DNA of 39,884 nt from Candidatus Omnitrophota bacterium. Its GTDB lineage: Bacteria > Omnitrophota > Omnitrophia > Omnitrophales > Aquincolibacteriaceae. The stretch lies in NCBI GenBank assembly GCA_023247035.1, contig JAHFHG010000018.1:1-39884 (forward strand), written 5' to 3'. The notes beneath the pieces were generated by a model. That model was not told the origin of the DNA, did no database searches, and was given only the letters and a program-made list of their open reading frames with translations. Both the position numbers and the translations under genes were made by a program. Below are positions 1 through 10,852 of this stretch, piece after piece; positions within the stretch are counted from its first letter, which is position 1, and the number at the start of each line of letters is the position of its first letter.

Positions 1-29
1 ATGCGGAGGACAAAATCCTGGACTTCCAT
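1..29 (-). CDS. N-terminal fragment of a CDS downstream of tmk, truncated by the window edge (possibly DNA pol III delta' subunit, by usual neighbourhood)
   Basis: ATG (complement 27-29) just after the tmk stop, reads MEVQDFVLR then runs off the window; identity is only a neighbourhood guess. Confidence 0.3.
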
Positions 30-33
30 TATT

Positions 34-654
34 TCAGAAGACACGATCCAGCGCCTCCTTCACTTTTTTTGCGACAGCCTCGATACTTTGGGCGGCATCA
101 ATCACGTTGCAGCGTTTGCGCTCACGCTTCGCCAGTCGGAGAAATCCCTTCCTCACGCGGTCGTGAAAAAGATAGGACTCGCGTTCGATACGATCGATCC
201 GGCCGCCTCTTTTCAGACCGCATCGCGGATCCAAATCCAGGACAAAGGTTAAGTCCGGCACGAGCGAACCGCGGACCACGAGCTTGCTAATGACTTCGAT
301 CGACGCTAAGGGAATTTTTCTTCCAAAGCCTTGGTAAGCGAGCGTGGAATCCTCGAACCGGTCGCAGATCACGATTTTTCCCTGCTGAAGCGAAGGCGAA
401 ATTTTTTCCTTCACGATCTGCGCGCGGCAGGCCAAATAAAGTAAAAGTTCCGTCTCGGGACGCATCTCCTTGCGACTCTTATTCAGGATGACTTTCCGGA
501 TCGCCTCTCCAATCCGCGTTCCTCCCGGTTCACGCAGCACAAGGACGGAATAGCCTTTTTGTTTTAGGTATTGCTCAGCGAGGCGGATCTGCGTGCTCTT
601 GCCCGCGCCTTCCGCGCCTTCAAAAGTGATGAAATAGGGTTTATGTTTTCTCAA
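34..654 (-). CDS. tmk: thymidylate kinase
   Basis: P-loop FEGAEGAGKSTQ, REPGGTRIGEAIR, DRFEDSTLAYQG motifs. Confidence 0.96.
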   Translation of the reverse strand: MRKHKPYFITFEGAEGAGKSTQIRLAEQYLKQKGYSVLVLREPGGTRIGEAIRKVILNKSRKEMRPETELLLYLACRAQIVKEKISPSLQQGKIVICDRFEDSTLAYQGFGRKIPLASIEVISKLVVRGSLVPDLTFVLDLDPRCGLKRGGRIDRIERESYLFHDRVRKGFLRLAKRERKRCNVIDAAQSIEAVAKKVKEALDRVF

Positions 655-2125
655 AATCCCACGTCCTTCTCTTTTTTTTTACCGTCGATGGCTCACCGGG
701 ACGACCGTCGTTGACCAACCATCCGAGTTTTTCAATCTCTTTACGCAACACGTCCGATTTTGAAAAATCTCTAATCTTTCGCACTTCAATATATTTTTTC
801 AAAATTGATTCGATTTCGGAAGGAATCCCGTCTATTTCGCATAACTTCAATCCGAGCACTTGATCAACTTTATAAAAAAAGTCCAAGACTGCATTCAAAT
901 GCTCCGCATGAATCCAATCGGCCAAAGCGGTATTGATTTCTAGAATGGACCGATGGATAAAATCCATTACATTTGAAATATTTAAATCATCACTCAAAAA
1001 ACGAACGGCGCTTTTCCAATATTCCTCAAGATATTTGGGCAAATCCTCATTAACTGGTTGTTTAGAAAATGGTAAAAAAGTTTTTACGCTTAAGCATTTA
1101 AAATAACACTCATCCAACCTCTTTATCACCTCCCCTGCTTCTTTAAGTCCTTCCAAAGTGAAGTTAAGGGGCGCACGGTAATGCGTTGAAAGGAGGGCGT
1201 AACGGATCGCCATCGGGTCGTACCCTTTGGCGAGTAAATCCCGGAGCGTGTAAAAATTCCCTTTTGATTTCGACATTTTTTCGCCGTTGACGAGCAAGTG
1301 TTTCGAGTGGAGCCAGTAGTTTACAAATTTCTTCCCGGTGGATGCCTCGGACTGGGCAATTTCATTTTCGTGGTGAGGGAAGATCAAATCCTCTCCGCCG
1401 ACGTGAATGTCGAAAGTCTCTCCAAGATATTTCATACTCATTGCCGAGCACTCAATGTGCCAGCCCGGTCGGCCTTTCCCCCACGGTGAATCCCACGAAG
1501 GCTCGCCTTCTTTGGCTTTTTTCCACAAAACAAAATCAGCGCCTTCTTCTTTATCGTATTCGTCCACATCCACGCGCACGCCTTTGATATTTTTTTCGAG
1601 ATTCTTTTTGGAGAGATTTCCGTAACGCGGAAAGGACGAAACTCGGTAATAGACAGAGCCGTCGCTTGCGTACGCTGTTCCGCTTTTGATCAACTTCTCG
1701 ATCAACTCCAACATTACAGGAATCTCTTCGGTCGCACGCGGCTGAAGCGTAGGAGGAAGAATATTCAGAGTCTTTAAATCTTCCTGGAAGGCCTCGATAT
1801 ATTGGGCTGTGAATTGATTCAATCGCTGTAGGGGCAGGCCTGGTGCCTGCCCTGTAGGGGCGCCCACCAGGGGCGCCCCTACATTTTGATTCGATCCGGC
1901 GATTGTTTTGTCGTCCACGTCGGTAATATTCATCACGTGCTTGACCTTGAAGCCTCGAAATTCCAGGAAGCGCCTCAGCAGGTCTTCAAAAACAAAGGTG
2001 CGGAAGTTTCCGATGTGGGCGTAATCGTAAACCGTCGGGCCGCAGGTGTAAAGGCGCGCTTCGGGAGGATCGAGCGGCTCAAAGGAGTCGAGCTTGCGAG
2101 ACAGCGTATTAAAGAAACGGATCAT
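641..2125 (-). CDS. cysS: cysteinyl-tRNA synthetase carrying an in-frame palindromic-element insertion
   Basis: YTCGPTVYDYAHIGNFRTFVFEDLLRR, ECSAMSMKYLGETFDIHVGGEDLIFPHHENEIAQSEA, KMSKSKGN motifs. Confidence 0.96.
   Translation of the reverse strand: MIRFFNTLSRKLDSFEPLDPPEARLYTCGPTVYDYAHIGNFRTFVFEDLLRRFLEFRGFKVKHVMNITDVDDKTIAGSNQNVGAPLVGAPTGQAPGLPLQRLNQFTAQYIEAFQEDLKTLNILPPTLQPRATEEIPVMLELIEKLIKSGTAYASDGSVYYRVSSFPRYGNLSKKNLEKNIKGVRVDVDEYDKEEGADFVLWKKAKEGEPSWDSPWGKGRPGWHIECSAMSMKYLGETFDIHVGGEDLIFPHHENEIAQSEASTGKKFVNYWLHSKHLLVNGEKMSKSKGNFYTLRDLLAKGYDPMAIRYALLSTHYRAPLNFTLEGLKEAGEVIKRLDECYFKCLSVKTFLPFSKQPVNEDLPKYLEEYWKSAVRFLSDDLNISNVMDFIHRSILEINTALADWIHAEHLNAVLDFFYKVDQVLGLKLCEIDGIPSEIESILKKYIEVRKIRDFSKSDVLRKEIEKLGWLVNDGRPGEPSTVKKKRRTWDFEKT
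1827..1883. repeat. 57-bp double-palindrome element inside cysS
   Basis: GGGCAGGC-ctggt-GCCTGCCC (1832-1852) followed by TGTAGGGGCGCCC-accag-GGGCGCCCCTACA (1853-1883, perfect 13-bp arms); both units start TGTAGGGGC. Confidence 0.9.
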
Positions 2126-2133
2126 AACGATTG

Positions 2134-3558
2134 CTAATTCAGGCTTAAGGCGCGTTCAAAGCGTTTCTTGAGATTCTCAAAAGCGAGGATCGGAAAAATC
2201 CTTTTGAGCTCCGGCCCATGTTCTTTTCCGGTCAACGCGAGGCGAATGGGCATAAAAAGATTCTTTCCCGTCGCCTTCACTTTAGGCTTTAAGGCATTGA
2301 CAAAGGCCTCGTAACCGGATTCCGCCGCCGTAGGGATTGAAGGAAGGACTTCAAGGGCGGCCTGTAAAACTTCTTTGGCCTGAGGCGTTTTGAGCAGGGC
2401 TTCATCTTCATAAGAAAATTCTTCGGAAAGGATTTCAAGCCGCTCCGTGAGCTGTTCAAACCGCTCAATGTTGTCTTTAAAGACCGGCAGCAGTTTGAGG
2501 ACCTGCTTTTCATCAAAGGGAAGCTTCTTGTACTCTTTCAAATAAGCGGCCGAAAGCCGGACGAAATCCTGATCCGAAAGGCTGCGGAGATGCTGCCCGT
2601 TGACCCAGTCCAGTTTGTGCGGATCGAAAATAGAGGCGGACTTGCCGATGCGAGCGAGGTCAAAGACTTGCTGAAGCTCCTGCCAGGTAAAAATTTCACG
2701 GTTATCTCCAGGGGACCAGCCGAGCAGGGCGATAGCGTTGGCCAGCGCGGGAGGAAAGTAGCCGCGCTTGCGGAATTCCCGTAATGAAACCGCTTCCAGG
2801 CGCTTGGATAAGGGCTCCCCTCCTGGGCCGTGAATCAGCGAAAGATGCCCATATTGCGGCGGCTTAAAACCCATCGCCTCTAAAAGTAAAATATGCTTCG
2901 GCGTATTGGAAAGGTGGTCTTCCCCGCGGATCACGTGCGTGATTTTCATTAAAGCGTCATCGACGCACACCGCCAGGTGAAACGTGGGGCTGCCGTCCGC
3001 GCGCTGGATGACGAAATCCCCCATCATATCGTCCAAATTGAATTTCACTTCCCCGCGGATCAGGTCGTGCATTCGAAGCATCGGATTTTCAATTTTGAAC
3101 CGCACGGTCGGCTTGATGCCCCGGGCCTTTCGTTCGGCAATTTCTTGCGCCGTAAAAAATCTTCCGCGATTGTCAAAACGCGGCGGGCGTTTTTCCAAAC
3201 GCGCCAGGTGCTTCATTTCCTCCGTCTCCGCCTCCGTCACGTAGCAAGCGTAAGCCTTTCCTTGATCCAGCAAACGATTCACGTAAGATTGATAAATTTC
3301 GAGGCGCTCGGATTGCAGATACGGCCCGTATTCGCCCTCAACTCCCGGCCCTTCGTCCCAGCGAATGCCCGTCCAAAGAAGGTCTTCACTCAAGGCCTGA
3401 CGGTATTCTTCCCGCGACCTCTCCCGGTCCGTATCCTCGATCCTTAAAATAAATTTTCCGCCCTGGCGTTTGGCGAAGAGATAATTAAAAAGAGCCGTAC
3501 GGACGTTGCCTAAATGAAGGAAACCGGTTGGGGACGGAGCGAATCGAACGCGAATCAT
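2134..3558 (-). CDS. gltX: glutamyl-tRNA synthetase
   Basis: RFAPSPTGFLHLGNVRTALFNYLFAK; LSKRLEAVSL KMSKS-like motif. Confidence 0.96.
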   Translation of the reverse strand: MIRVRFAPSPTGFLHLGNVRTALFNYLFAKRQGGKFILRIEDTDRERSREEYRQALSEDLLWTGIRWDEGPGVEGEYGPYLQSERLEIYQSYVNRLLDQGKAYACYVTEAETEEMKHLARLEKRPPRFDNRGRFFTAQEIAERKARGIKPTVRFKIENPMLRMHDLIRGEVKFNLDDMMGDFVIQRADGSPTFHLAVCVDDALMKITHVIRGEDHLSNTPKHILLLEAMGFKPPQYGHLSLIHGPGGEPLSKRLEAVSLREFRKRGYFPPALANAIALLGWSPGDNREIFTWQELQQVFDLARIGKSASIFDPHKLDWVNGQHLRSLSDQDFVRLSAAYLKEYKKLPFDEKQVLKLLPVFKDNIERFEQLTERLEILSEEFSYEDEALLKTPQAKEVLQAALEVLPSIPTAAESGYEAFVNALKPKVKATGKNLFMPIRLALTGKEHGPELKRIFPILAFENLKKRFERALSLN

Positions 3559-4745
3559 GAAACAATCCGCTGCAAGGTCACAAGCGCTTCGGCAGTAACC
3601 GCCAAGCCTTGGCCTTCAGGGCCCAGTCCTTCCATTGTTTTGGCTTTGACGGAAACATATCCCTGCGGAATTGAAAGGAGTTCAGCGATCGACCGGCGGA
3701 GTTTTTCTTTGTAGGGGCTCAGTTTCGGTCTTTCAAGAAAAATCGTTGAATCCAGATGCTGGATCTTCCAGCCCATCGGGACAATCTTTTTAAGGACGGT
3801 TTGCAGCATGAACTTGCCGGCAATGCCTTTATTTTTCGGGTCCTTATCGGAGAACCATTCTCCGATATCCCCTTCCCCTGCAGCGCCCAGAATGGCGTCG
3901 ATCACGGCGTGCAAAAGGACGTCGCCGTCGGAGTGGCCGAGCGGGCCTTTTTCAAATGGAATTTCCACGCCGCCGAGTATAAGCGGGCGGCCGTCGACAA
4001 GGCGGTGCGTATCGCGGCCGATCCCGGTCGTGGTGATGACTTTGTTTTTCTGATGAAGATAAGCCTCGGCAAGCTCCAAATCGTGATACGTGGTAATTTT
4101 AGGATTCCAATCTTCGTGGATAAATATCCGGACTTCAGCGCCCACAGCTTCCAGAAGAGAGGCCTCGTCAGTCGCTTCAAAAGCCTTCGGAACTTTACGG
4201 TAGGCTTCCTCTAAAAGTTCACGGCGGACGACCTGCGGCGTCTGGGCTTCGAAAAGAACACGCCGGTCCACCGTCCGCCTGATGAAGCCTTTTCCGTCCG
4301 CTTCTTTAATGGTAGGTACAATTTTTTTTGCGAGAATGACGCCATCTGAATTCTCCGCGCCCTGAAAAAGTTTCTTTAAAAGCGTCGGTGAAGTAAAAGG
4401 CCGCGCGCCGTCGTGCACCGTGACCCATTTATTCCTGGGATTGGCCTTCCGAAGCGCCTTCCACACCGACTCCGCCCGTGTCCGCCCGCCGCGGACGAGC
4501 CTGACGGCTTGCCAGCCGCGTTCCCGGACCAGCCTTCGCGCCTCGCTTTGCGCGCCTTCCGGGACCGCTAAAATTGTTTCGGAGACTTGAGAAATTTTTT
4601 GAAAGGCTTCAACCGTATGAGCGAGCAAAGGCTTGCCGCACAGTGGAAAAAAAAGCTTCGAAGAATACTGCCCGCCGGGTAAGGGAGAAGTTTTTTGAAA
4701 CCGGCTGCCGCTTCCTCCCGCAGCCACGATCAAACTCGTGCGCAT
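3555..4745 (-). CDS. ispDF: bifunctional IspD/IspF (MEP pathway: cytidylyltransferase + MECDP synthase)
   Basis: N-terminal IspD (IVAAGGSGSRF, VHDGARPF) fused to C-terminal IspF (GIGRDTHRL, LGHSDGDVLLHAVIDAILGAAGEGDIG). Confidence 0.94.
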   Translation of the reverse strand: MRTSLIVAAGGSGSRFQKTSPLPGGQYSSKLFFPLCGKPLLAHTVEAFQKISQVSETILAVPEGAQSEARRLVRERGWQAVRLVRGGRTRAESVWKALRKANPRNKWVTVHDGARPFTSPTLLKKLFQGAENSDGVILAKKIVPTIKEADGKGFIRRTVDRRVLFEAQTPQVVRRELLEEAYRKVPKAFEATDEASLLEAVGAEVRIFIHEDWNPKITTYHDLELAEAYLHQKNKVITTTGIGRDTHRLVDGRPLILGGVEIPFEKGPLGHSDGDVLLHAVIDAILGAAGEGDIGEWFSDKDPKNKGIAGKFMLQTVLKKIVPMGWKIQHLDSTIFLERPKLSPYKEKLRRSIAELLSIPQGYVSVKAKTMEGLGPEGQGLAVTAEALVTLQRIVS

Positions 4746-4748
4746 CCA

Positions 4749-5867
4749 CTACCTCGGGCCGCCCGCGCTCTGCTGCGTTGGACGCTTTTCCGTCGGGCGG
4801 AAGCGGTCCATTCCGCGGGAATCAGCCCCGCGCTCAACATTTCGTTCCTGGCGCTCGCTGTCTTCGCCGTGCTTTGCAAAAATCATCCGGCCGGCCTGAG
4901 TCTGAAGAACGCTGGTAATCGTCACGTTCAGCGTCTGTCCAATGCGCCGGCGCGCGTTATCCACCACCACCATGGTTCCGTCATCCAGGTAGGCGACGCC
5001 CTGATCGTGCTCCTTGCCTTCTTTTAAAATCTTGACCTGCATCAACTCCCCGGGCATCACAATAGGCTTGAGGGCGTTGGCCAGTTCATTGATATTCAAC
5101 ACCTTGACCCCTTGCAGCTCGGCCACTTTATTGAGATTAAAATCATTGGTGAAAACTTTTGCGTTCAGGACCTGGGCCATTTTGACAAGCTTCGCGTCCA
5201 CGGTGGAAAATTCCGGGAAATCCATCTCGTTGATTTTAACCTGGATATCGGGATTGGACTTGATCCGGTTGAGGACGTCCAGCCCCCGCCGGCCGCGGTT
5301 CCTTTTTAACGGGTCCGAGGAATCGGCGATCAACTGAAGTTCTTTGAGGACAAAGCGCGGAAGGATAAACTTGCCGGAGAGAAAATGCGTTTTGCTGATG
5401 TCGTGAATCCGGCCGTCGATAATGACGCTCGTATCAAGGAGAATGAGTTCTTCCGAAGAGCCCTTGGTGTCCAGCGTCACGAAAGGAATCATCAAGGTGA
5501 ACTCATCCTGCCCCCTTAAAATCGTAATCGCTCCCAGATAAGCAAAAATGATGGCGGAGGCAATTCCCAGGTGCCGCACGCTGTCGGAGTGAAAATTGGC
5601 GTACGAGATGACCGTCATAAAAAGACGGTGGATCAGAAGTCCCAAAGCAAAGCCGATTAAAACGGCCAGGATATTACGGACGGTATACTGCTTGAAAAAG
5701 ATATCGAGCGAGAGGACCAAAGTCCCGATCAGGAACCCGATCCCTGCGCCGAGCCAAGGCGCGTGCGGCAGGTGGAACAGTTGCAGCCACGACATTTCCG
5801 TTATGTAACCGAACACCGAACAAAGCAAAATAAATAAAACACGAATTAATAAAATCATGATACACAC
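4749..5867 (-). CDS. membrane PIN/TRAM-domain protein (YacL family)
   Basis: N-terminal TM segments, PIN motif [23 protein letters not shown]-terminal TRAM ([28 protein letters not shown]); AAGGAG upstream of ATG. Confidence 0.9.
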   Translation of the reverse strand: MCIMILLIRVLFILLCSVFGYITEMSWLQLFHLPHAPWLGAGIGFLIGTLVLSLDIFFKQYTVRNILAVLIGFALGLLIHRLFMTVISYANFHSDSVRHLGIASAIIFAYLGAITILRGQDEFTLMIPFVTLDTKGSSEELILLDTSVIIDGRIHDISKTHFLSGKFILPRFVLKELQLIADSSDPLKRNRGRRGLDVLNRIKSNPDIQVKINEMDFPEFSTVDAKLVKMAQVLNAKVFTNDFNLNKVAELQGVKVLNINELANALKPIVMPGELMQVKILKEGKEHDQGVAYLDDGTMVVVDNARRRIGQTLNVTITSVLQTQAGRMIFAKHGEDSERQERNVERGADSRGMDRFRPTEKRPTQQSAGGPR

Positions 5868-5914
5868 TCCTTCTTTGCTGAACCCAGGATATGAATAAAT
5901 GAAACCTCATCGGA

Positions 5915-6712
5915 TTAAAAGAATAAGAAATGCTTCCTGCCGTCTTTTTTGAGTAAACGCCAAGGCCTGGCCTTGATCTCGGCCACAAAGCCTCTTAAAT
6001 CTTGGTAAAGCTCATCGCGGAAAATAAGCCGGCCTGCCGTCCCTTCTCCCTTTTGAATCTTTTCCATAATGGCCTGCAGCGAATCCGTGGCCGTCTTCAT
6101 ATTTTTCATGGAATCTTTCAAATCCCCTTCCGAACCGCTCATCACCTTGTTCATGGAATCGGTCAAGGAAGATAAATTCAAAATCACCTTTTTCAAAGCG
6201 CTGGCTGTTTCATTTCCTTCCAAGGCAGAATGAAACGTCCCCACGATTCCCTCGATGTCCGCGGCGATCCTGTGGGCGCGCTCGATCAAAGCCTCCACAG
6301 GGACCGGATCAGCGCCTTGGATTAAAGCGCCGTCTTTCAAGACAGGCTCGTCCCCCGGCTTGGGAGTTATTTCAATATGAGGTTCGCTTAAAATATGCGT
6401 CCCCCTGATCTCAAACAAGTAATTTTCCCGGATACGCACCTCCTTTTCAATAAAAAGTTTCACCAGAACGCGGGTCTGTTTGGATTTTTCATCATACATG
6501 AGTTCAACCTTGCTGACTTCCCCGATCCTTACGCCCGCCATCCGCACTGGCGCGCCGCGGTCGAGAATACTCACGTAGTTATATAAAATATTGACGCCAT
6601 AACCGGAGCGGAAAAAATAGACGCCGCTGACAAAAAACACAATAAGGGCGAGGATAATAAAACCAATCACCACAAAAGCTCCTACAGCAGCTTCATTCTG
6701 ACTTTTCTTCAT
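5915..6712 (-). CDS. mlaD: MlaD-like (MCE domain) lipid-transport substrate-binding protein
   Basis: Single N-terminal TM then MCE domain (YVSILDRGAPVRMAGVRIGEVSKVEL). Confidence 0.88.
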   Translation of the reverse strand: MKKSQNEAAVGAFVVIGFIILALIVFFVSGVYFFRSGYGVNILYNYVSILDRGAPVRMAGVRIGEVSKVELMYDEKSKQTRVLVKLFIEKEVRIRENYLFEIRGTHILSEPHIEITPKPGDEPVLKDGALIQGADPVPVEALIERAHRIAADIEGIVGTFHSALEGNETASALKKVILNLSSLTDSMNKVMSGSEGDLKDSMKNMKTATDSLQAIMEKIQKGEGTAGRLIFRDELYQDLRGFVAEIKARPWRLLKKDGRKHFLFF

Positions 6713-6722
6713 GGACCCGTTT

Positions 6723-7475
6723 TCACCTTTCTAGTTCGTTCATCGGCCCCTTGGCGGAACCGGTTATAAATTGCCGGACAATGGGATTAGACGTATTTTT
6801 TATTTCGTCCGGAGAGCCGAGGCCGATAATTTTTCCGTCATAAAGCATGGCAATACGGTTAGCGACCTTATAAGCGCTTATCATATCATGAGTTACGACA
6901 ATAGAAGTCACTTTTAATTTTTCCTGCATCCGCAATATCAAATCATTAATACTGTCGGCGTTAATGGGATCCAGGCCCGTTGTCGGCTCATCATAAAGGA
7001 TAATCTTCGGTTCATTGCAAATGGCGCGGGCAAGGCCGACTCGTTTTTTCATTCCGCCCGATAAGTCCGAGGGCATCAGATCCTCGATCTCGTGAAGCCC
7101 CACCAAGCCCAGTTTTTCCTGGACCCTCTTTTCAATTTCCGCCGGCGCCAGATTCGTATGCTCGTAGAGAGAAAATCCCACGTTCTCCCGGACCGTCAGA
7201 GAATCAAACAATGCTGCGCCCTGAAAAAGCATCCCTAAGGATAAACGGAACTGATCCTGGTCACGCGTGGAGAGCGTGAAAATATTCACCCCGTCAATCG
7301 TTACGCTGCCCTCTTCCGGCTCCATCAACCCGATGATGTGCTTCAGGAGGACGCTTTTCCCGCACCCCGATCCTCCGATAATCACAATCGTCTCTCCGTC
7401 GTGGATTGTCAGGTCCAGGCTTTTCAGAACTTCTTTGCCTCCGAATCTTTTGCACAATCCCTGGATTTCTATCAT
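6723..7475 (-). CDS. mlaF: MlaF-like ABC transporter ATPase
   Basis: Walker A GGSGCGKSVLLKHIIGL, LSGGMKKRVGLARAI, ILYDEPTTGLDPI; start placed at MIEIQ rather than the ORF-track start. Confidence 0.9.
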   Translation of the reverse strand: MIEIQGLCKRFGGKEVLKSLDLTIHDGETIVIIGGSGCGKSVLLKHIIGLMEPEEGSVTIDGVNIFTLSTRDQDQFRLSLGMLFQGAALFDSLTVRENVGFSLYEHTNLAPAEIEKRVQEKLGLVGLHEIEDLMPSDLSGGMKKRVGLARAICNEPKIILYDEPTTGLDPINADSINDLILRMQEKLKVTSIVVTHDMISAYKVANRIAMLYDGKIIGLGSPDEIKNTSNPIVRQFITGSAKGPMNELER

Positions 7476-7476
7476 G

Positions 7477-8301
7477 TCAGAAGAAATAAAATATCGCGGT
7501 CGTAAGGGCATCGGAGGCGATGATCAAAATCAGAATAGTCACCACCGCAAGGGTCGTTGCGCGCCCTACTCCCTCGGCGCCTTTTTCCGCCTTAAAACCA
7601 AAATAACATCCTACGAGAGCGATAATTCCCCCGAAGCCGAAGGCCTTGATCAAGCCCGTCATCACATCCTTGATCATAAGGATATTAATCGTGCGTTTAA
7701 GGTATTGATGCGGGCTGATGCCGAGCTTAAAAACAGCGACGCAGTACCCGCCCAGGATTCCGATCGTATCCGCATAAATCGTCAGCACAAAGAGCATCAA
7801 AAAGGCCGCGACGAAACGAGGCGCTACCAAATAGCGGGTCGGATTCACGGCCAAGGCCTTCAGGGCATCGATCTGCTCCGTCACTTTCATGGTACCGAGC
7901 TCGGCTGCAATGGAAGCGCCCACGCGCCCCGCAACGACCATTGCCGTCAGAACCGGCCCGAGCTCGCGCGTAATCGAGAGGGCCACGAGGTCCGAGGTAA
8001 ACTGCTCGGCGGCGAAAAGGCGCAATTGATAGGCCGATTGCAGGGACAGCACCATACCGGTAAAAAGGGCGGTGAGGAAAACCAAAGGCAACGAGGTGAC
8101 CCCGATTTTATGCATTTGATCGAGCGTGGCATTCCACCTCAGCTTCGTCGTGAAAAGAATGTGAAGCGTATCTAAAAAAAGGAACGTGATCCCCCCGGCG
8201 TTATAAGCCAGGGCAATCGACCCCTCGCCGAGCTTATGAAGCCATCCGCGCAACGAAACCCAACGGCGAAGCGACCCGAATTTGGGAATAAGAGTTTCCA
8301 T
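7477..8301 (-). CDS. mlaE: MlaE-like ABC transporter permease
   Basis: ITRELGPVLTAMVVAGRVGASIAAELGTMKVTEQIDAL signature. Confidence 0.92.
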   Translation of the reverse strand: METLIPKFGSLRRWVSLRGWLHKLGEGSIALAYNAGGITFLFLDTLHILFTTKLRWNATLDQMHKIGVTSLPLVFLTALFTGMVLSLQSAYQLRLFAAEQFTSDLVALSITRELGPVLTAMVVAGRVGASIAAELGTMKVTEQIDALKALAVNPTRYLVAPRFVAAFLMLFVLTIYADTIGILGGYCVAVFKLGISPHQYLKRTINILMIKDVMTGLIKAFGFGGIIALVGCYFGFKAEKGAEGVGRATTLAVVTILILIIASDALTTAIFYFF

Positions 8302-8333
8302 AGTGACTTCCCGATTTTGGGAGAAGCTACCCT

Positions 8334-10790
8334 CTAGGATACTTTCTCAAACTGTATCGTTTCTCCGCGAAGCAGGGCCTGGATTTTATCGCTTTCGTGA
8401 AATTTCCCGGAAAGGATTTCCTCGGCGAGCACATTTTCAATGTACCGCTGAATCGTACGCTTCAGCGGGCGAGCTCCGAAGACCGGATCGTATCCTTTAT
8501 CAATCAGGAATTTCGTGACTTCCGAGGATAAGACCAGCTCTATTTTTTTATCCTTCAGGCGGTCTTTGACTTCTTTAAGTTCAAACTCGATGACCTGATC
8601 GAGATCCTGGCGGCTTAAAGGATGAAAGACAATGATATCGTCGACACGGTTTAAGAATTCCGGCCGGAATACTTTTTTCGTTTCATCCAGCAATTTGCGC
8701 TTGAGATTCTCGTAATTAATCTCATCCTGCTGCGGCTTAAAACCGAGATCGCCCTGCCGTTTGATCAAGTCCGCCCCGACGTTGGAGGTCATGATCACGA
8801 TGGTATTGCGGAAATCCACTTTCCTGCCGAAGGAATCCGTGAGGCGACCCTCCTCCATCAGCTGCAGGAGGATATTGAAAACGTCGGGATGGGCTTTCTC
8901 GATTTCATCAAACAAAATGACCGTATAGGGCCTGCGCCTGACTTTTTCCGTGAGCTGCCCGCCCTCTTCATAGCCGACATAGCCCGGAGGCGCTCCGACA
9001 AGCCTTGAGACGTTGAATTTCTCGCCGTATTCCGAGCAGTCGATCACCACCATGGCATCGCCGTCGCCAAACATAAACTCCGCCAAAGCGCGCGCCAAAA
9101 GCGTTTTACCGACGCCGGTCGGCCCTAAGAAAATGAACGCGCCGATGGGTCGCCTGGGATTCCTGAGTCCGGAGCGTGACCGCCGCACCGCGTGCGAAAT
9201 CGCGCGGAGCGCTTCGTCTTGGCCGATCACGCGGCTGTGGAGCTCATCTTCCATACGAAGCAGGCGCGCAGTTTCTTTTTCCTCAAGACGCGCGAGCGGG
9301 ACGCCGGTCCACTTTGAAACAATGTAGGCGATGTCTTCCCCTGTGACCTGGACTTCGACTTCGGACTTGGATTCTTTCCAATTTTTCTTCATCCGCGACA
9401 ATTCTTCCTTGGCGCGGCGCTCGTCGTCGCGCAGTTTAGCGGCCTTCTCAAAATCCTGCGCCTTGATGGAGGCCTCTTTTTCCCTCTTGAAACTTTCGAT
9501 TTCGGACTCCAGTTTTTTCAGGTCCTTGGGAAGGGTTGTCACCGCAAGTCGCGCGCGCGAAGCCGCCTCGTCGATCAGGTCGATCGCCTTATCGGGCAGG
9601 AACCGGCCCGTGATATAACGGTCCGAGAGTTTGGACGCCGCCTCCAAGGCCTCATCCGAAATTTTGACGCGGTGATGAGCTTCATATTTGTCGCGAAGTC
9701 CTTTGAGGATCTGAATCGTTTCATCCACCGAAGGCGGATCGACAATAATAGTCTGAAAGCGCCTCGCCAGCGCCGCATCTTTTTCAATATACTTTCGGTA
9801 TTCGTCCAGCGTTGTCGCGCCAATGCACTGAATCTCGCCGCGGGAAAGGGCGGGCTTTAAAATGTTGGACGCGTCAATCGCGCCCTCCGCGCCGCCGGCT
9901 CCGACCAGCGTGTGGAGTTCATCAATAAAAATCACCACATTGTCCGAGCGGCGGATCTCATCCATGACGGCCTTGATCCTTTCCTCGAATTGGCCGCGGT
10001 ACTTGGTTCCGGCCACCATTAACGCCAGGTCGAGCACGACCATGCGTTTATCAATCAAAATTTCAGGCACGTCCCCGGCGATAATCCGCTGGGCCAGGCC
10101 TTCCACAATCGCCGTCTTTCCAACCCCGGCTTCTCCGAGGAGGACAGGATTATTCTTCGTGCGGCGCGCGAGAATCTGAATGACCCTTTCGATCTCGTCC
10201 TCGCGATCCACAACCGGATCGAGTTTTCCTTCACGCGCGAGCTGGGACAAATCCCTGCCGAAAGCGTCAAGCGCCGGCGTTTTAGTCTTGCCCTTTCCGG
10301 GCCCGCCCACTGCCGGGGTTCCTCCACCGGGAGTTGCGGATCCACCGGGCGTCGAAGAACCCAGCAGCTTGATCACTTCAGCCCGGACTTTATTCAAATC
10401 CAGGCCCACATTCATGAGAACGTGGCTGGCCACGCCCTCTCCTTCTTTGATCAGGCCCAGCAGCAGGTGCTCGGTCCCGATATAATTATGTCCGAGGCGC
10501 CGCGCCTCATCCATCGCAAGCTCGATCACTTTTTTTGCCTTGGGCGTAAAAGGAATGTCTCCGGAAACAATCGTGCTGGGCCCGAACTGGACGAGCTTCT
10601 CCACTTCGAGGCGGATGGTGTCCAAGGAAAGCCCTAAATTCTGCAGGACCGCGGCGGCAACGCTTTCGCCTTCCTTGATGAGCCCTAAAAGGATGTGCTC
10701 TGTCCCGATATAATCGTGATTGAAACGCTTGGCTTCCTCTTTGGCGAGGATGATGACTTTTCTTGCTCTTTCCGTAAAACGATCAAACAT
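8334..10790 (-). CDS. clpC: ATP-dependent Clp protease ATP-binding subunit ClpC
   Basis: Clp-N repeats ([38 protein letters not shown]), GEAGVGKT and GPTGVGKT Walker A boxes, UVR-like middle region; GGAGGT SD before the ATG at 10790. Confidence 0.95.
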   Translation of the reverse strand: MFDRFTERARKVIILAKEEAKRFNHDYIGTEHILLGLIKEGESVAAAVLQNLGLSLDTIRLEVEKLVQFGPSTIVSGDIPFTPKAKKVIELAMDEARRLGHNYIGTEHLLLGLIKEGEGVASHVLMNVGLDLNKVRAEVIKLLGSSTPGGSATPGGGTPAVGGPGKGKTKTPALDAFGRDLSQLAREGKLDPVVDREDEIERVIQILARRTKNNPVLLGEAGVGKTAIVEGLAQRIIAGDVPEILIDKRMVVLDLALMVAGTKYRGQFEERIKAVMDEIRRSDNVVIFIDELHTLVGAGGAEGAIDASNILKPALSRGEIQCIGATTLDEYRKYIEKDAALARRFQTIIVDPPSVDETIQILKGLRDKYEAHHRVKISDEALEAASKLSDRYITGRFLPDKAIDLIDEAASRARLAVTTLPKDLKKLESEIESFKREKEASIKAQDFEKAAKLRDDERRAKEELSRMKKNWKESKSEVEVQVTGEDIAYIVSKWTGVPLARLEEKETARLLRMEDELHSRVIGQDEALRAISHAVRRSRSGLRNPRRPIGAFIFLGPTGVGKTLLARALAEFMFGDGDAMVVIDCSEYGEKFNVSRLVGAPPGYVGYEEGGQLTEKVRRRPYTVILFDEIEKAHPDVFNILLQLMEEGRLTDSFGRKVDFRNTIVIMTSNVGADLIKRQGDLGFKPQQDEINYENLKRKLLDETKKVFRPEFLNRVDDIIVFHPLSRQDLDQVIEFELKEVKDRLKDKKIELVLSSEVTKFLIDKGYDPVFGARPLKRTIQRYIENVLAEEILSGKFHESDKIQALLRGETIQFEKVS

Positions 10791-10852
10791 TCGAACCTCC
10801 GGCAATCTTCATTTGTATTTTAAAAAATAAGGAACAGGCATTCTAACTCGCG

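Noticed and set aside
2977-3447. 156-aa plus-strand ORF and many similar long antisense ORFs (e.g. 7267-8175, 15466-16509, 25965-27089)
   Set aside because: They lie fully antisense to well-supported genes and have no recognisable domains; long antisense ORFs are expected in GC-rich coding DNA.
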